Shown here: positions 17,499-26,236 of the stretch, piece after piece | Layout: every line of letters starts with the position of its first letter | How positions within the stretch are numbered: position 1 is the first letter of the stretch | From: QGON01 sp963691905 | GTDB taxonomy: Bacteria > Pseudomonadota > Gammaproteobacteria > Chromatiales > Chromatiaceae | NCBI GenBank assembly: GCA_963691905.1 | Contig: OY829894.1 | Span: 62,001 to 126,000, forward strand | Length of the DNA: 64,000 nt | Direction: 5' to 3' | Notes under the pieces: model-generated | The model's database searches: none | Told to the model about the DNA's origin: nothing | The model's input: only the letters and a program-made list of their open reading frames with translations | Position numbers and translations under genes: made by a program

Positions 17499-18587
17499 CT
17501 AATCGGCAAATTGCCTGGCGATTGAATGGAACTCATCGTTGATACGCTCGAAAGCATCTACGACTTTCGGGTCAAAATGACCTCCGCGTCCTTTGCGAAT
17601 GATATCGCTGGCTTTTTCGTGAGAAAAAGCGGGTTTATATACCCTTTTTGAGATCAGGGCATCATAGACGTCGGCGACCGCCATCAGGCGTCCGGAAAAG
17701 GGAATTTCCTGGCCGGAGAGACCCTTCGGATAACCGCTGCCATCCCACTTTTCATGGTGGCCGTAGGCGATTTCACGGGCAACCTGGAGGAAGGATGAGT
17801 CGGGATTTCCCTGCAGTTTCTCTGCCTCGATGATTGCGTCTCTTCCATAAACGGTGTGGTTCTTCATCTCTTCGAACTCCTCCTCAGTCAGCTTCCCCGG
17901 TTTCAGAAGAATGCTGTCGCGGATGCCCACTTTGCCGATATCGTGCAGGGGAGCCGACTTGTAAAGCTGCTCGATATAGTCGTCCGTCAGGAGAGGGGCG
18001 AAGCTGGGTTGTTTTCTCAACTCTTCGGCCAATGCCTTGACATAGTATTGAGTGCGTCGAATATGGTTGCCTGTCTCATTGTCACGGGTCTCCGCCAGGG
18101 TGGCCATGGCAAGAATAGTGGTGTCTTTTGCCATTGCGAGTTCTTTGGTCCTGGCCTTGACCCGCTCTTCCAGAATCTGGTTTTGGTTCGCCAATGCCTC
18201 CCTGGCCTGTTTCAGTGTGAGGTGTGTCTTTACCCTTGCAAGGACGATCGCAGTGGATATAGGTTTGGTAATGTAATCCACAGCGCCCAGTGCCAGTCCC
18301 CGTGTCTGATCACTCTCTTCACCCATTGCGGTGATAAAGATCACCGGTATCTCACGGGTCGTCTCATCAGCCTTGAGCCGTTGACAGACTTCATAGCCGT
18401 CCATTCCGGGCATCATAATGTCCAGTAGAACCAGGTCGGGCATAGGCTGGCTTTTCACTCGTTCCAGTGCTTCCAGTCCGTTTCTGGCTGCAGTCAGCCG
18501 ATAATCCTTTTTCAGCAGGTGCATGAGCACCGTAATGTTTGCGGGTTCATCGTCGACCAGCAGTAGAGTGGGTTTAGTATCCGGCAT
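17499..18587 (-). CDS. Response regulator with HD-GYP domain (probable c-di-GMP phosphodiesterase)
   Basis: A 362-aa protein with an N-terminal receiver domain (TLLLVDDEPANI, phosphorylated Asp in LLDIMMPGMDG near residue 56, conserved Lys in DYITKPIS), a coiled linker around 125-155, and a C-terminal HD-GYP domain. The catalytic pieces are HDIGKVGIRD, HHEKWDGSGYPKGL and VADVYDAL. The family degrades cyclic di-GMP on phosphorylation by a partner kinase. No histidine kinase is adjacent, so it is an orphan regulator. It is convergent with the lysine-rich protein gene. Confidence 0.92.
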   Translation of the reverse strand: MPDTKPTLLLVDDEPANITVLMHLLKKDYRLTAARNGLEALERVKSQPMPDLVLLDIMMPGMDGYEVCQRLKADETTREIPVIFITAMGEESDQTRGLALGAVDYITKPISTAIVLARVKTHLTLKQAREALANQNQILEERVKARTKELAMAKDTTILAMATLAETRDNETGNHIRRTQYYVKALAEELRKQPSFAPLLTDDYIEQLYKSAPLHDIGKVGIRDSILLKPGKLTEEEFEEMKNHTVYGRDAIIEAEKLQGNPDSSFLQVAREIAYGHHEKWDGSGYPKGLSGQEIPFSGRLMAVADVYDALISKRVYKPAFSHEKASDIIRKGRGGHFDPKVVDAFERINDEFHSIARQFAD

Positions 18588-18636
18588 TTATTTGTTCTCA
18601 AACAACGGGTGTTTTCTGAATCGTTGGTTATTGTTT

Positions 18637-18666
18637 GCCGGATCCGCTACGCTTGATCCGGCCTAC
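18637..18666. repeat. REP-like palindrome (copy 3)
   Basis: Stem GCCGGATC/GATCCGGC around the core CGCTACGCTT, followed by CTAC. It lies about 50 bases upstream of the HD-GYP regulator start. The stem sequence differs from the other copies but keeps base pairing. Confidence 0.75.
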
Positions 18667-18780
18667 AAGAATCTGCAGGCGCGAAGGGTGAATGAGGGGA
18701 TCAAGTGTCGCGGATCCACTAATTGCATCTTCTCCGACCGAAGACTAGCAGATATTATAGAGGCGGCGAGTCTGATTTTA

Positions 18781-18804
18781 TTCATAACCGTGAGATGTTA
18801 TGAA
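18781..18804. promoter_or_regulatory. Dyad, possible operator
   Basis: TTCATAAC and GTTATGAA form a perfect 8-bp inverted repeat with an 8-base spacer, about 95 bases before the start of the 18897 gene. The symmetry and spacing suit a dimeric regulator, but no regulator is identified. Confidence 0.3.
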
Positions 18805-18896
18805 TTTCAGTACTCTCCTTCAATCCTTGTGCGCCTTTCGCTTGTGCGCAAGGTCAGGCCGACGGGGCGTGATGCCACCATGAATAAGCCGGGATA

Positions 18897-19454
18897 ATGA
18901 GAAAATCAACAATCCGTTCGAAACTGCTGTTTCCCGCTCTTCTGTTGTTGCCATTGGCGGATTATGCAGCGTCCGTTGAAGAGAGCTGTATCCGGGAGGT
19001 CTTCGGCGATTTCTGTCTGGGCGGAAGCATGAACAACCAGCTTGCAAAGCGGGCTGTTCAGAGAGAGCCACAGCAGCGGGGTGAGCGATCCGGGGTGATC
19101 TATTCCGTGGATAGAGACAAGATCTATGTCATGGCGTTCAAGGGGACGATTTACAAGGTGCTGCACACATATGAGCCGGCTTCCCAGGTTGCTTTCAAAG
19201 ACTTTAAACATCGTTTACAGGAAAAATACGGCAAATCAGTGGACCAGAGCCAATATCCCACCTATGTTCGCAGCACTGCGGGAAAGATTGGTGCAATACG
19301 TCGCGGTGAGGCAACTGCGCGCCATGTCTGGCAGTTGGAGGGAGAGCCCTGGCGGGTAGAATTAGGCTGGACGCGGAAGCTGGGGATATCTATCGCTTAT
19401 CTCGTCAATAGCCTGGACTTGCAGCAGCAGATGAAGGCGGACAAAGGGCTGTAA
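18897..19454 (+). CDS. Exported protein of unknown function
   Basis: A 185-aa protein that I do not recognise. The first 26 residues form a signal peptide (LLFPALLLLPLADYAAS), followed by two Cys (ESCIREVFGDFC) that could form a disulfide. The rest is mixed alpha/beta, with SGVIYSVDRDKIYVMAFKGTIYKVLHTYEP resembling a small periplasmic beta domain. GGGA lies shortly before the ATG. It is convergent with mtaB, and no neighbour points to a role. Confidence 0.7.
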   Translation: MRKSTIRSKLLFPALLLLPLADYAASVEESCIREVFGDFCLGGSMNNQLAKRAVQREPQQRGERSGVIYSVDRDKIYVMAFKGTIYKVLHTYEPASQVAFKDFKHRLQEKYGKSVDQSQYPTYVRSTAGKIGAIRRGEATARHVWQLEGEPWRVELGWTRKLGISIAYLVNSLDLQQQMKADKGL

Positions 19455-19505
19455 AGTTACCTGGTTTATGCTGAATAAATACTAAAATTAAGCTTTCGCT
19501 GAACC

Positions 19506-20786
19506 CTATGGCCGATCCCATTCACCGGTCAGCCGGTCGCCGGTATCTGTTAATCCTTTGATGCGGATGTCGATAATCTTATTCTCCAGCGGCGCTTCAG
19601 CAAGCGCATCGATAGCCACCCGCAGGTAGTTGGGCGTGTATCCGCCCCAGCCGTTTTCCCCACTACCCTCTACCAGCACCGGCAGGGTGCGCCCGACATA
19701 GGTCTCCAGGGTTTGCCGTTTCATCACTTCTCCCAGCTGATGCAGGGCATCGCTGCGGATGCGTTTGATATCCCTGCTGATTTGATTGGTGAGTTGGGCC
19801 GCCTTGGTGCCTCTGCGAGGTGAGTAAGCGAAGATGTGCAGGTGACCGAAGCTGATCTGCTGCACATAGTCCAGTGTTTGCTGCCACTCATTGTCGGTTT
19901 CACCGGGAAATCCGACAATGATATCGGTGGTAACGTTCAGATCCTCTACCTTGCTGCGAGCCAGTTCCACCAGCAGGGCATACTCATCGGTTTTGCAGCG
20001 GCGGGCCATGCGGCGCAATACACTGTCGGAGCCGCTCTGCAGTGGCAGATGCAGATGCGGCATCAGGCGGGGATCGGTGAACAGGTCCCAGAAGCTTTCC
20101 GGCAGGTCCCAGGGTTCGACCGAGCCGATGCGCAGGCGGGGAACCTCGGTTTCCGCCAGTATTTGGCGTATCAGGCTGGATAGATCGGAGTCCCTGTCGC
20201 TGCCATAACCCCCGATATGGACCCCAGTCAGGACTACCTCCTGAATGCCGTCATCATGCAGTTGGTTGATCTCTTCGATGATCTCCAATTGCGGACGGCT
20301 TCGCTCTTCACCTCTGGCCTGAGTCACGATGCAGAAGGTGCAGCGATAACGGCAGCCATCCTGAACCTTGATGAAGGCTCGCTGGCGGCCCCTGGCCAGC
20401 AGCCCGGTTGCCGCCGGTTCGGTGGCGTTTTCCGGCATCACCTTCAGATCCAGTTCCCGGTCGACAATCTCGACCAGTCGTTCCTTGTCCTGGTTGCCGA
20501 CAACCAAGTCAACACCCTCCACCTGGGCCGTGGCGGTGGGATCCAGAGAGGCGTAACAGCCGCTGACTACCAGCTTGGCGTTTGGATTGGCTCTGTTGGC
20601 GCGGTTAAGTAGCTTGCGTGATTTCCTTACGGCTTCTTCTGTGACTGCGCAGGTGTTCACTACCAAGAGCTCCGCCTGTTCCGGATTGCCGGTCAACTGA
20701 TGCCCCAAGCCGACGAAGTCGCGTCTCCAGGTTTCCAGTTCCGCTTCGTTGAGGCGGCAGCCGAGGGTTTTCAGGTGGATTCTCAT
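19506..20786 (-). CDS. mtaB: tRNA t6A37 methylthiotransferase
   Basis: A radical-SAM enzyme that adds a methylthio group to N6-threonylcarbamoyl-adenosine 37 of tRNA. At 426 aa it has the N-terminal UPF0004 domain with LGCRLNEAE, VVNTCAVTEEA and VSGCYAS (three cluster cysteines), then the radical-SAM motif CRYRCTFC, and a C-terminal TRAM-like part. HLKTLGCRLNEAE at the start and the t6A-type motifs favour MtaB over MiaB or RimO. It is divergent from the chemoreceptor gene. Confidence 0.92.
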   Translation of the reverse strand: MRIHLKTLGCRLNEAELETWRRDFVGLGHQLTGNPEQAELLVVNTCAVTEEAVRKSRKLLNRANRANPNAKLVVSGCYASLDPTATAQVEGVDLVVGNQDKERLVEIVDRELDLKVMPENATEPAATGLLARGRQRAFIKVQDGCRYRCTFCIVTQARGEERSRPQLEIIEEINQLHDDGIQEVVLTGVHIGGYGSDRDSDLSSLIRQILAETEVPRLRIGSVEPWDLPESFWDLFTDPRLMPHLHLPLQSGSDSVLRRMARRCKTDEYALLVELARSKVEDLNVTTDIIVGFPGETDNEWQQTLDYVQQISFGHLHIFAYSPRRGTKAAQLTNQISRDIKRIRSDALHQLGEVMKRQTLETYVGRTLPVLVEGSGENGWGGYTPNYLRVAIDALAEAPLENKIIDIRIKGLTDTGDRLTGEWDRP

Positions 20787-21100
20787 TGGGTAGTTGGATG
20801 TTGAAAAGGGGTGGGAAAGGTATATCGAGTGGTCGCTGGTTGCAAATCCACGTGACGACAGCTCCTGTCAAGGAGAGTGATTGTAGCTGAATCCCAATCA
20901 AATAGGCTGGCTAACCCACAGTAAAATCAGGGTTTTATGTGTGTCTGACTAAAGAAGTAGGCGAATGTGCCGATGAGATGGAGAAGAAGGAAGGGAACGC
21001 AGTAAAAATAGAGATTCCCACCAACCCATTACTGCTATTCGGATGCAGCAGTATTATTCGTGGCGGCGAGCATTGCCCGGCAGATTACTTAACAACGAAA

Positions 21101-23494
21101 ATGAAACAGTTTCTACCTAACATACGGATCAGTCATAAAATACTCATTGGATTTGCTGTTGTCCTGGTGGTGCTGGTGGCTTCCTCTGGGTTGACCCTGT
21201 TCAGTCTTCAGAAGGTCAGGCATGCCGTTTTTGAGGTGGTTGAGGAGCGGCAGCCTACGGCGCTGCTCTCTGCCGAACTGGCGACGCAGTTGCATAATGC
21301 CTACGGAGTACTGGGATTTTACCTGCTGAGCAAAGAGCAGGCACATCTCAACTCCTTCGAACAGAAGATGAACGCTGTCACCCTGACACTTCAGAGCCTC
21401 AGAGCGCTACCATCCATATCCAGCGATCCCGATGCCAGGATGTTGGTGGAGTCGATAGCCGTTGAACTGGAAAAATCCGCCAGTGTGCAGAAAGAGCTGT
21501 TGGCTTCCGCTGCGGATAACGAGAAAAACTTTCCCGGCATCGCCCATGCAAATCAGCATGTGAATCCCCTGAATCGGAGTCTGTTGCAACTGGCGACCCA
21601 GATGATTGAATCCGAATTAGAGGAGGCGGAGGGGGCAGAGGACAGTTCCAGATTGGCGCTGCTTTTCGCAGTCAACGAACTTCGTTACAGTTGGTCCACC
21701 GTGATGGGCAGTATCCGGGGATACCTGGCATTCCGTAACCAGGCGCAGTTGGAGAATCTGGCGCTCTATATGGAAAGAGCGAGAGAGCAGATAGACAAGA
21801 TCTCAGCCTATGGTGAAGCACTCACCTTTGAGGAGGAGGAGGCACTCGAACAGTTTACCATTGACTATGCAGCCTTTGATCAGGCCCAGAAAAAGATGGT
21901 CGAGATCCATGGCAGCGACCGCTGGCGAACCGATGTGTGGCTGATCAAGAGTCAGATAAGCCCGATCTTCAAGACCATCGAAGTCAAGGTAAGTGACTTG
22001 GTCGAACGCCAGAAAACCGCGATACATGAGACCAGTAATGATCTGTTGGCCGAGGCGGAAAGCACCAATCGTCTGGTCCTTTTTCTCCTGGCAGGTGGCC
22101 TGATAATCGGTTTGTTGATCGCTGTGGTCATCAGTCGCATGGTCTCTGTGCCGCTACGCAATGCCGCTGGCATGATGGATGATATCGCCAGTGGCGACGG
22201 AGATCTGACTCGGCGAATGGTGTGTGGTGGTGCTGATGAGATCGGTCTTCTGACAAGCAGCTTCAACCGCTTCGTGGACAAGATTCAGGGGCTGGTACGG
22301 GAGACGGCAAACTCCACCAGTACGGTGATTGGCGGCGTGGCCGAGACGTCGGAGATCACGGCTGTGATCAGCAACGAGGTGATCGAGCAGGAAGGACGCA
22401 CTCAACAGGTCGCAACAGCTGTGCGTCAGATGTCCATCTCCATCGGCGAGGTAGCGGATAGCGCGCAAACTGCCCGTGAGGCCGCACAGTCGGCAGATAG
22501 CGAGGCAGGGCATGGCCGTGAGATAGTGGAGGAGACCGCCTCCTCCATCAAACGGCTTGCGGATGAGGTTGAAATGGCTGCCAATTCCATCCTCAAGGTG
22601 GAGGATGACAGTGCTGAGATCAGCAAAATCCTCGATGTGATCAAATCGATTGCTGAACAGACCAACCTGCTGGCACTGAATGCGGCTATTGAGGCGGCGA
22701 GAGCAGGAGAGCAGGGTCGCGGCTTTGCGGTGGTTGCGGATGAGGTCAGAGAGCTGGCGACGCGCACCCAGGCGTCCACCGTCGAGATCGAAAATATGAT
22801 CGTACGGCTGCAGGCGGGCGCACGTGATGCAGCTTCCGTGATGAAATCCGGCACCCAGATAGCGAAACAGAATCTTGAACAGGCGGAGCGGGCCAAGCAG
22901 TCTCTGCTCTCCATCGCCGGGGCGGTCTCCACGATCAGCGCTATGAATACTCAGATTGCCACTGCAGCTGAACAGCAGCATTCAGTGGCGGATGAGATCA
23001 GCAAAAATGTGGTTCATATCAGTGACTCCAGCCATGAGACTGCTGACCATGCCCGTCAGACCAGCTCAATCATCAGCGAATTGGGACAACAGGCATCAGG
23101 ACTTCAGCAGGCGGTCAGCCAGTTCAAAATCTCCGGTGAGGCAACTATCGATTTCACAGCGGCCAAATCAGCTCACCTGGCCTGGAAGGCAAGGTTGCAG
23201 GGCTTTCTGGATGGACAAACGTCAATGAGCCAAAATGAGGCTGTGTCCCATCATGACTGCATCCTTGGCAAGTGGTACTACTCGGAAGGTCTCTCCCTCT
23301 ACGGTGCGATCCCTGAAATGCGTGAGTTGGAGGCACCCCATGCCGAGATGCATGCATTGATCAAACAGATCGTGCAGAAGAAAAATGCGGGCAGCAGGGC
23401 AGAGGCAGGAGAGCTGCTCCGTCAGGTTGATCCTCTTTCCCAGCGTATCATCTCCCTGCTCGATATCGTCGAAAGGAAAGTCGCCAATAGTTGA
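21101..23494 (+). CDS. Methyl-accepting chemotaxis protein with C-terminal CZB zinc domain
   Basis: A chemoreceptor of 797 aa from ATG 21101. It has a first membrane segment near residues 10-32, a periplasmic helical domain, a second segment LVLFLLAGGLIIGLLIAVVI, a HAMP region and the signalling hairpin tip EQTNLLALNAAIEAARAGEQGRGFAVVADEVR. The last 120 residues form a chemoreceptor zinc-binding domain, with ligands in SAHLAW, HHDCILGKWYYSEG and HAEMH. CZB domains are known to sense zinc or hypochlorite redox state. The frame is open from 20939, but that extension has no membrane-protein character. The 314 bases to mtaB hold the divergent promoters. Confidence 0.9.
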   Translation: MKQFLPNIRISHKILIGFAVVLVVLVASSGLTLFSLQKVRHAVFEVVEERQPTALLSAELATQLHNAYGVLGFYLLSKEQAHLNSFEQKMNAVTLTLQSLRALPSISSDPDARMLVESIAVELEKSASVQKELLASAADNEKNFPGIAHANQHVNPLNRSLLQLATQMIESELEEAEGAEDSSRLALLFAVNELRYSWSTVMGSIRGYLAFRNQAQLENLALYMERAREQIDKISAYGEALTFEEEEALEQFTIDYAAFDQAQKKMVEIHGSDRWRTDVWLIKSQISPIFKTIEVKVSDLVERQKTAIHETSNDLLAEAESTNRLVLFLLAGGLIIGLLIAVVISRMVSVPLRNAAGMMDDIASGDGDLTRRMVCGGADEIGLLTSSFNRFVDKIQGLVRETANSTSTVIGGVAETSEITAVISNEVIEQEGRTQQVATAVRQMSISIGEVADSAQTAREAAQSADSEAGHGREIVEETASSIKRLADEVEMAANSILKVEDDSAEISKILDVIKSIAEQTNLLALNAAIEAARAGEQGRGFAVVADEVRELATRTQASTVEIENMIVRLQAGARDAASVMKSGTQIAKQNLEQAERAKQSLLSIAGAVSTISAMNTQIATAAEQQHSVADEISKNVVHISDSSHETADHARQTSSIISELGQQASGLQQAVSQFKISGEATIDFTAAKSAHLAWKARLQGFLDGQTSMSQNEAVSHHDCILGKWYYSEGLSLYGAIPEMRELEAPHAEMHALIKQIVQKKNAGSRAEAGELLRQVDPLSQRIISLLDIVERKVANS

Positions 23495-23551
23495 TTGGAA
23501 CTGCCGCGCAGGCTCACCCTGTGAGCTTCCTGATCCGGTATAGTCTGGGTC

Positions 23552-25132
23552 ATGGAGACACTCTTACAACTACCCCCATGGCAGCAGGCCGCCCTGGCCA
23601 TATCGATGCTGTTGATGCTCATGCTGCTCATGGTGCTGCGCTGGCTGTGGAAAATCCTGGAACACCAACTGGCCCTTGCACAGACGCAGGAGGGTCGTCA
23701 TCGGCAGAGCGATGAACGTCTGCGGGAACAGGAGCGGGTGTTGCTGCGCGAACTCTCCCAGGCCGGTCAGGATTCTGCAGAGAGAATTGCCAAGGGCGCC
23801 CTGGCCCAACAACGTTCCCTGCATGTGCTGCAACAACATTTGTTGGAGCGTTCCGATAAGCTCTACCTGGGGCTTGAACGCCGTTTTGGTGAGATGCAAC
23901 AGACCCTGACCGGGGATACTGGCCGCCTGCGTGTGGAACTGCTGGAGCGATTTGAACAGTTGCAGACCACTGTTGCCGGCAGCCTGCATGAGGGGCGTTT
24001 GACCCAACATGAGAAACTGATGGAACTGAAAGAGGCGCTTTCTCAGTCGCTGGTCAGCCACCGTCAGGCATTCGATGAGCGTCAGTTGGATGCAATGAAG
24101 GCGCAGCAGGAGGCGCTGCACAATGGCATGACGGAGGTGCGAAAACAGGTGGGAGAGGCGCTGATCCAGCATGCAGACGACCTTGGCAAGCGGGTTCAGG
24201 CACTGGCAGAAACCACCGACCAGCGGCTGAAAGAGATCAGTGGTCAGGTTGAAAAACGGCTCAACGAAGGTTTTGAGAAGACGACGGAGACCTTCTCCAA
24301 GGTGCTTATCCACCTGACACGTATAGACGAGGCGCAGAAAAAGATCACCGAGCTTTCGAGCAATGTGGTCAGCCTGCAGGAGGTTCTTTCAGATAAGCGT
24401 TCCCGCGGTGCCTTCGGTGAGGTTCAACTCAACGCCTTGGTGCGCAATGTGATGCCGGAGTCCGGATTTTCATTGCAACATACACTGGGCAACGGCAAGC
24501 GGGCTGATTGTATGCTGTTTCTACCTGATCCAACGGGTAATGTGGTGATCGATGCCAAGTTTCCGTTAGAGGCATACCAACGCATGCAGGACACCGCGCT
24601 GTCAGAAGCCGACCGCAAGCAGGCAAAACGCCAGTTTCGTCAGGATATCCGCAAACATATCGATGACATCGCCGGCAAATATATCATCGCCGGGGAGACC
24701 TCGGATGGTGCGGTGATGTTCATCCCGGCAGAGGCGGTATTTGCTGAGATCCATGCCCACTTCCCCGACTTGGTGGAGGACGCCTATCGCAAACGCGTCT
24801 GGCTGGTTTCACCCACCACCATGATGGCGATACTGACTACCGCAAGGGCTGTATTGAAGGATGCAGCCACCCGCGAACAGGTACACATTATTCAGCAGCA
24901 TCTACAGGCGCTTTCCAAAGATTTTGGTCGTTTTCAGGAGCGTATGGACAAGCTTGCCGTGCATATTGATTTGGCCAATCGTGATGTTAACGATGTGAAT
25001 GTCTCGGCAAAAAAGATCAGTCGTCGCTTCCAAAAGATCGAAAAGGTAGAGTTGGAAGAGGAGCAGGGACCGGATCTGCCTGTTTTCAAAGAGCCACTTC
25101 CCGGCAATGATGCCGGGTCGGAAAGCGGCTGA
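23552..25132 (+). CDS. rmuC: DNA recombination protein RmuC homologue
   Basis: A 526-aa protein with one N-terminal membrane segment (AALAISMLLMLMLLMVLRWLW), a long coiled coil of about 230 residues, and the RmuC nuclease-like domain with RGAFGEVQLNALV, VVIDAKFPLEAY and FIPAEAVFAEI. In E. coli RmuC limits rearrangements at inverted repeats. It is an uncoupled gene 57 bases after the chemoreceptor, and convergent with the thioesterase gene across a repeat pair. Confidence 0.92.
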   Translation: METLLQLPPWQQAALAISMLLMLMLLMVLRWLWKILEHQLALAQTQEGRHRQSDERLREQERVLLRELSQAGQDSAERIAKGALAQQRSLHVLQQHLLERSDKLYLGLERRFGEMQQTLTGDTGRLRVELLERFEQLQTTVAGSLHEGRLTQHEKLMELKEALSQSLVSHRQAFDERQLDAMKAQQEALHNGMTEVRKQVGEALIQHADDLGKRVQALAETTDQRLKEISGQVEKRLNEGFEKTTETFSKVLIHLTRIDEAQKKITELSSNVVSLQEVLSDKRSRGAFGEVQLNALVRNVMPESGFSLQHTLGNGKRADCMLFLPDPTGNVVIDAKFPLEAYQRMQDTALSEADRKQAKRQFRQDIRKHIDDIAGKYIIAGETSDGAVMFIPAEAVFAEIHAHFPDLVEDAYRKRVWLVSPTTMMAILTTARAVLKDAATREQVHIIQQHLQALSKDFGRFQERMDKLAVHIDLANRDVNDVNVSAKKISRRFQKIEKVELEEEQGPDLPVFKEPLPGNDAGSESG

Positions 25133-25146
25133 TGGTCACAATATGC

Positions 25147-25234
25147 CGTAGGCCTGATCTAATCTGCTGATCGGTAGTCCGTTGTTAAGCTGAAGAGATA
25201 TGCTGCCGGTGCCGCAAGTTTGAACCGGCCTACC
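25147..25234. repeat. REP-like inverted pair, degenerate (copies 4 and 5)
   Basis: Copy 4 (25148-25173) reads GTAGGCCTGATC ... GATCGG; copy 5 (25204-25233) reads GCCGGT ... GAACCGGCCTAC. Both keep the terminal GTAGGCC element but have decayed cores. The stop TAG of the thioesterase gene lies inside the GTAGGCC of copy 5. They lie between the convergent ends of rmuC and the thioesterase gene. Confidence 0.6.
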
Positions 25235-25589
25235 GCGATGGAATAGGTCTCTTCTCTCCTGCCTCGTCCAGACAGACAAAAGTGACGCTGGTGGAGAAGA
25301 CGGACGCCTCCGCCCCCGTCTCCAGATTGTCCGCGAAGACATCCACCTGATATTGGACGGAGGTGTTGCCTCTCTCCGTTCTACTGACATCGAAGCGGAG
25401 GATGGTGCCTAGCCCGATACTCTTCTTGAAGCTCAGACTTTCCATGCCGATGGTGACAAATTTACAACCTGGATGTTCCAGGCTGGCGGCAATCCAGGCG
25501 TACTCGTCGACCCACTTGAGCAGGTTACCGCCAAACAGGTAGCCGTAGTGGTTGAGGTGTTCAGGGAGGACGAGTTTATGGTTTTCCAT
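25230..25589 (-). CDS. Acyl-CoA thioesterase, hotdog fold
   Basis: A 119-aa single-hotdog protein similar to YciA and other acyl-CoA hydrolases. HLNHYGYLFGGNLLKWVDEYAWIAA is the central helix segment with the catalytic-type Asp in the WVDE position, followed by strands FKKSIGLGTILRF and TSVQYQVDVF. It would cleave acyl-CoA thioesters in the cytoplasm; chain length cannot be told. It follows the SnoaL-like gene by 17 bases and is likely co-transcribed with it. Confidence 0.8.
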   Translation of the reverse strand: MENHKLVLPEHLNHYGYLFGGNLLKWVDEYAWIAASLEHPGCKFVTIGMESLSFKKSIGLGTILRFDVSRTERGNTSVQYQVDVFADNLETGAEASVFSTSVTFVCLDEAGEKRPIPSR

Positions 25590-25606
25590 AGCGGCAAAAT
25601 AAATCG

Positions 25607-26023
25607 TTATCGCTGCATGGTGGGGGGAATGATGCCTTGTGCCGGTGGAGTCGGGCTGTTCTGATGCATCAGAATACGCCAGCCATTTCCCCCCCGGCGG
25701 TAGATGTTGGTTGCGTAAACCGGCTGAGTTTCCGGTGCACCGGGAATATTGACAATCTCTTTGATCAGATGGATGGCTATTTCATCTGTTTCGATCCAAC
25801 TCAAATGTTTGATCTCCATGTTGAGCACCATATCCCCGCTCAACATAGGTTCCCAGACTTTGCGTATTGCCTCCAGCCCTCGCTGAGCAGGAGACATGGG
25901 CAGCAGACAGAGAACTTCATCAGATTCTTCCCAAACGGCCATCATGGCCTCCAGATCCATTTCATCGATGGCGTCATAATAGGCGTCTTCAGCGTCTTGG
26001 GGGGTTTCAAAACTGTTGCTCAT
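25607..26023 (-). CDS. SnoaL/DUF4440-like protein, cone-shaped fold
   Basis: A 138-aa protein in the NTF2-like superfamily. The N-terminal helix pair AEDAYYDAIDEMDLEAMMAVWEESDEV and the later strand pattern with IYRRGGNGWRILMHQNSP are typical. The family includes ketosteroid-isomerase-like and stress proteins of no set function. GAGGA precedes the ATG at 26023 by 6 bases, so the longer open frame to 26158 is rejected. It is upstream of the thioesterase gene on the same strand. Confidence 0.78.
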   Translation of the reverse strand: MSNSFETPQDAEDAYYDAIDEMDLEAMMAVWEESDEVLCLLPMSPAQRGLEAIRKVWEPMLSGDMVLNMEIKHLSWIETDEIAIHLIKEIVNIPGAPETQPVYATNIYRRGGNGWRILMHQNSPTPPAQGIIPPTMQR

Positions 26024-26120
26024 GCTGATCCTCGTTATTCGGATGGTTGTACATTCAGCTTGCAGATGAACTGCAGGCGTGCGTAGGGCTGTTTCGACTC
26101 TGATCGAAACGATTAAAGAC

Positions 26121-26207
26121 GTAGGCCTGATCAAGCGTAGCGGATCAAGTGTATTCAAATCGATAGATGGCTTGACTGCCGGTTCCGCTGCGCTTGAACC
26201 GGCCTAC
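26121..26207. repeat. REP-like inverted pair (copies 6 and 7)
   Basis: Copy 6 (26121-26150) reads GTAGGCCTGATC around AAGCGTAGCG with GATCAAG; copy 7 (26178-26207) has the perfect stem GCCGGTTC/GAACCGGC and ends CCTAC. The pair lies just downstream of ppsA and upstream of the SnoaL-like gene, in the inverted head-to-head form seen at 9581-9668. Confidence 0.8.
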
Positions 26208-26236
26208 ATCATCAAAACGGTGTTTCCAGATGGAGA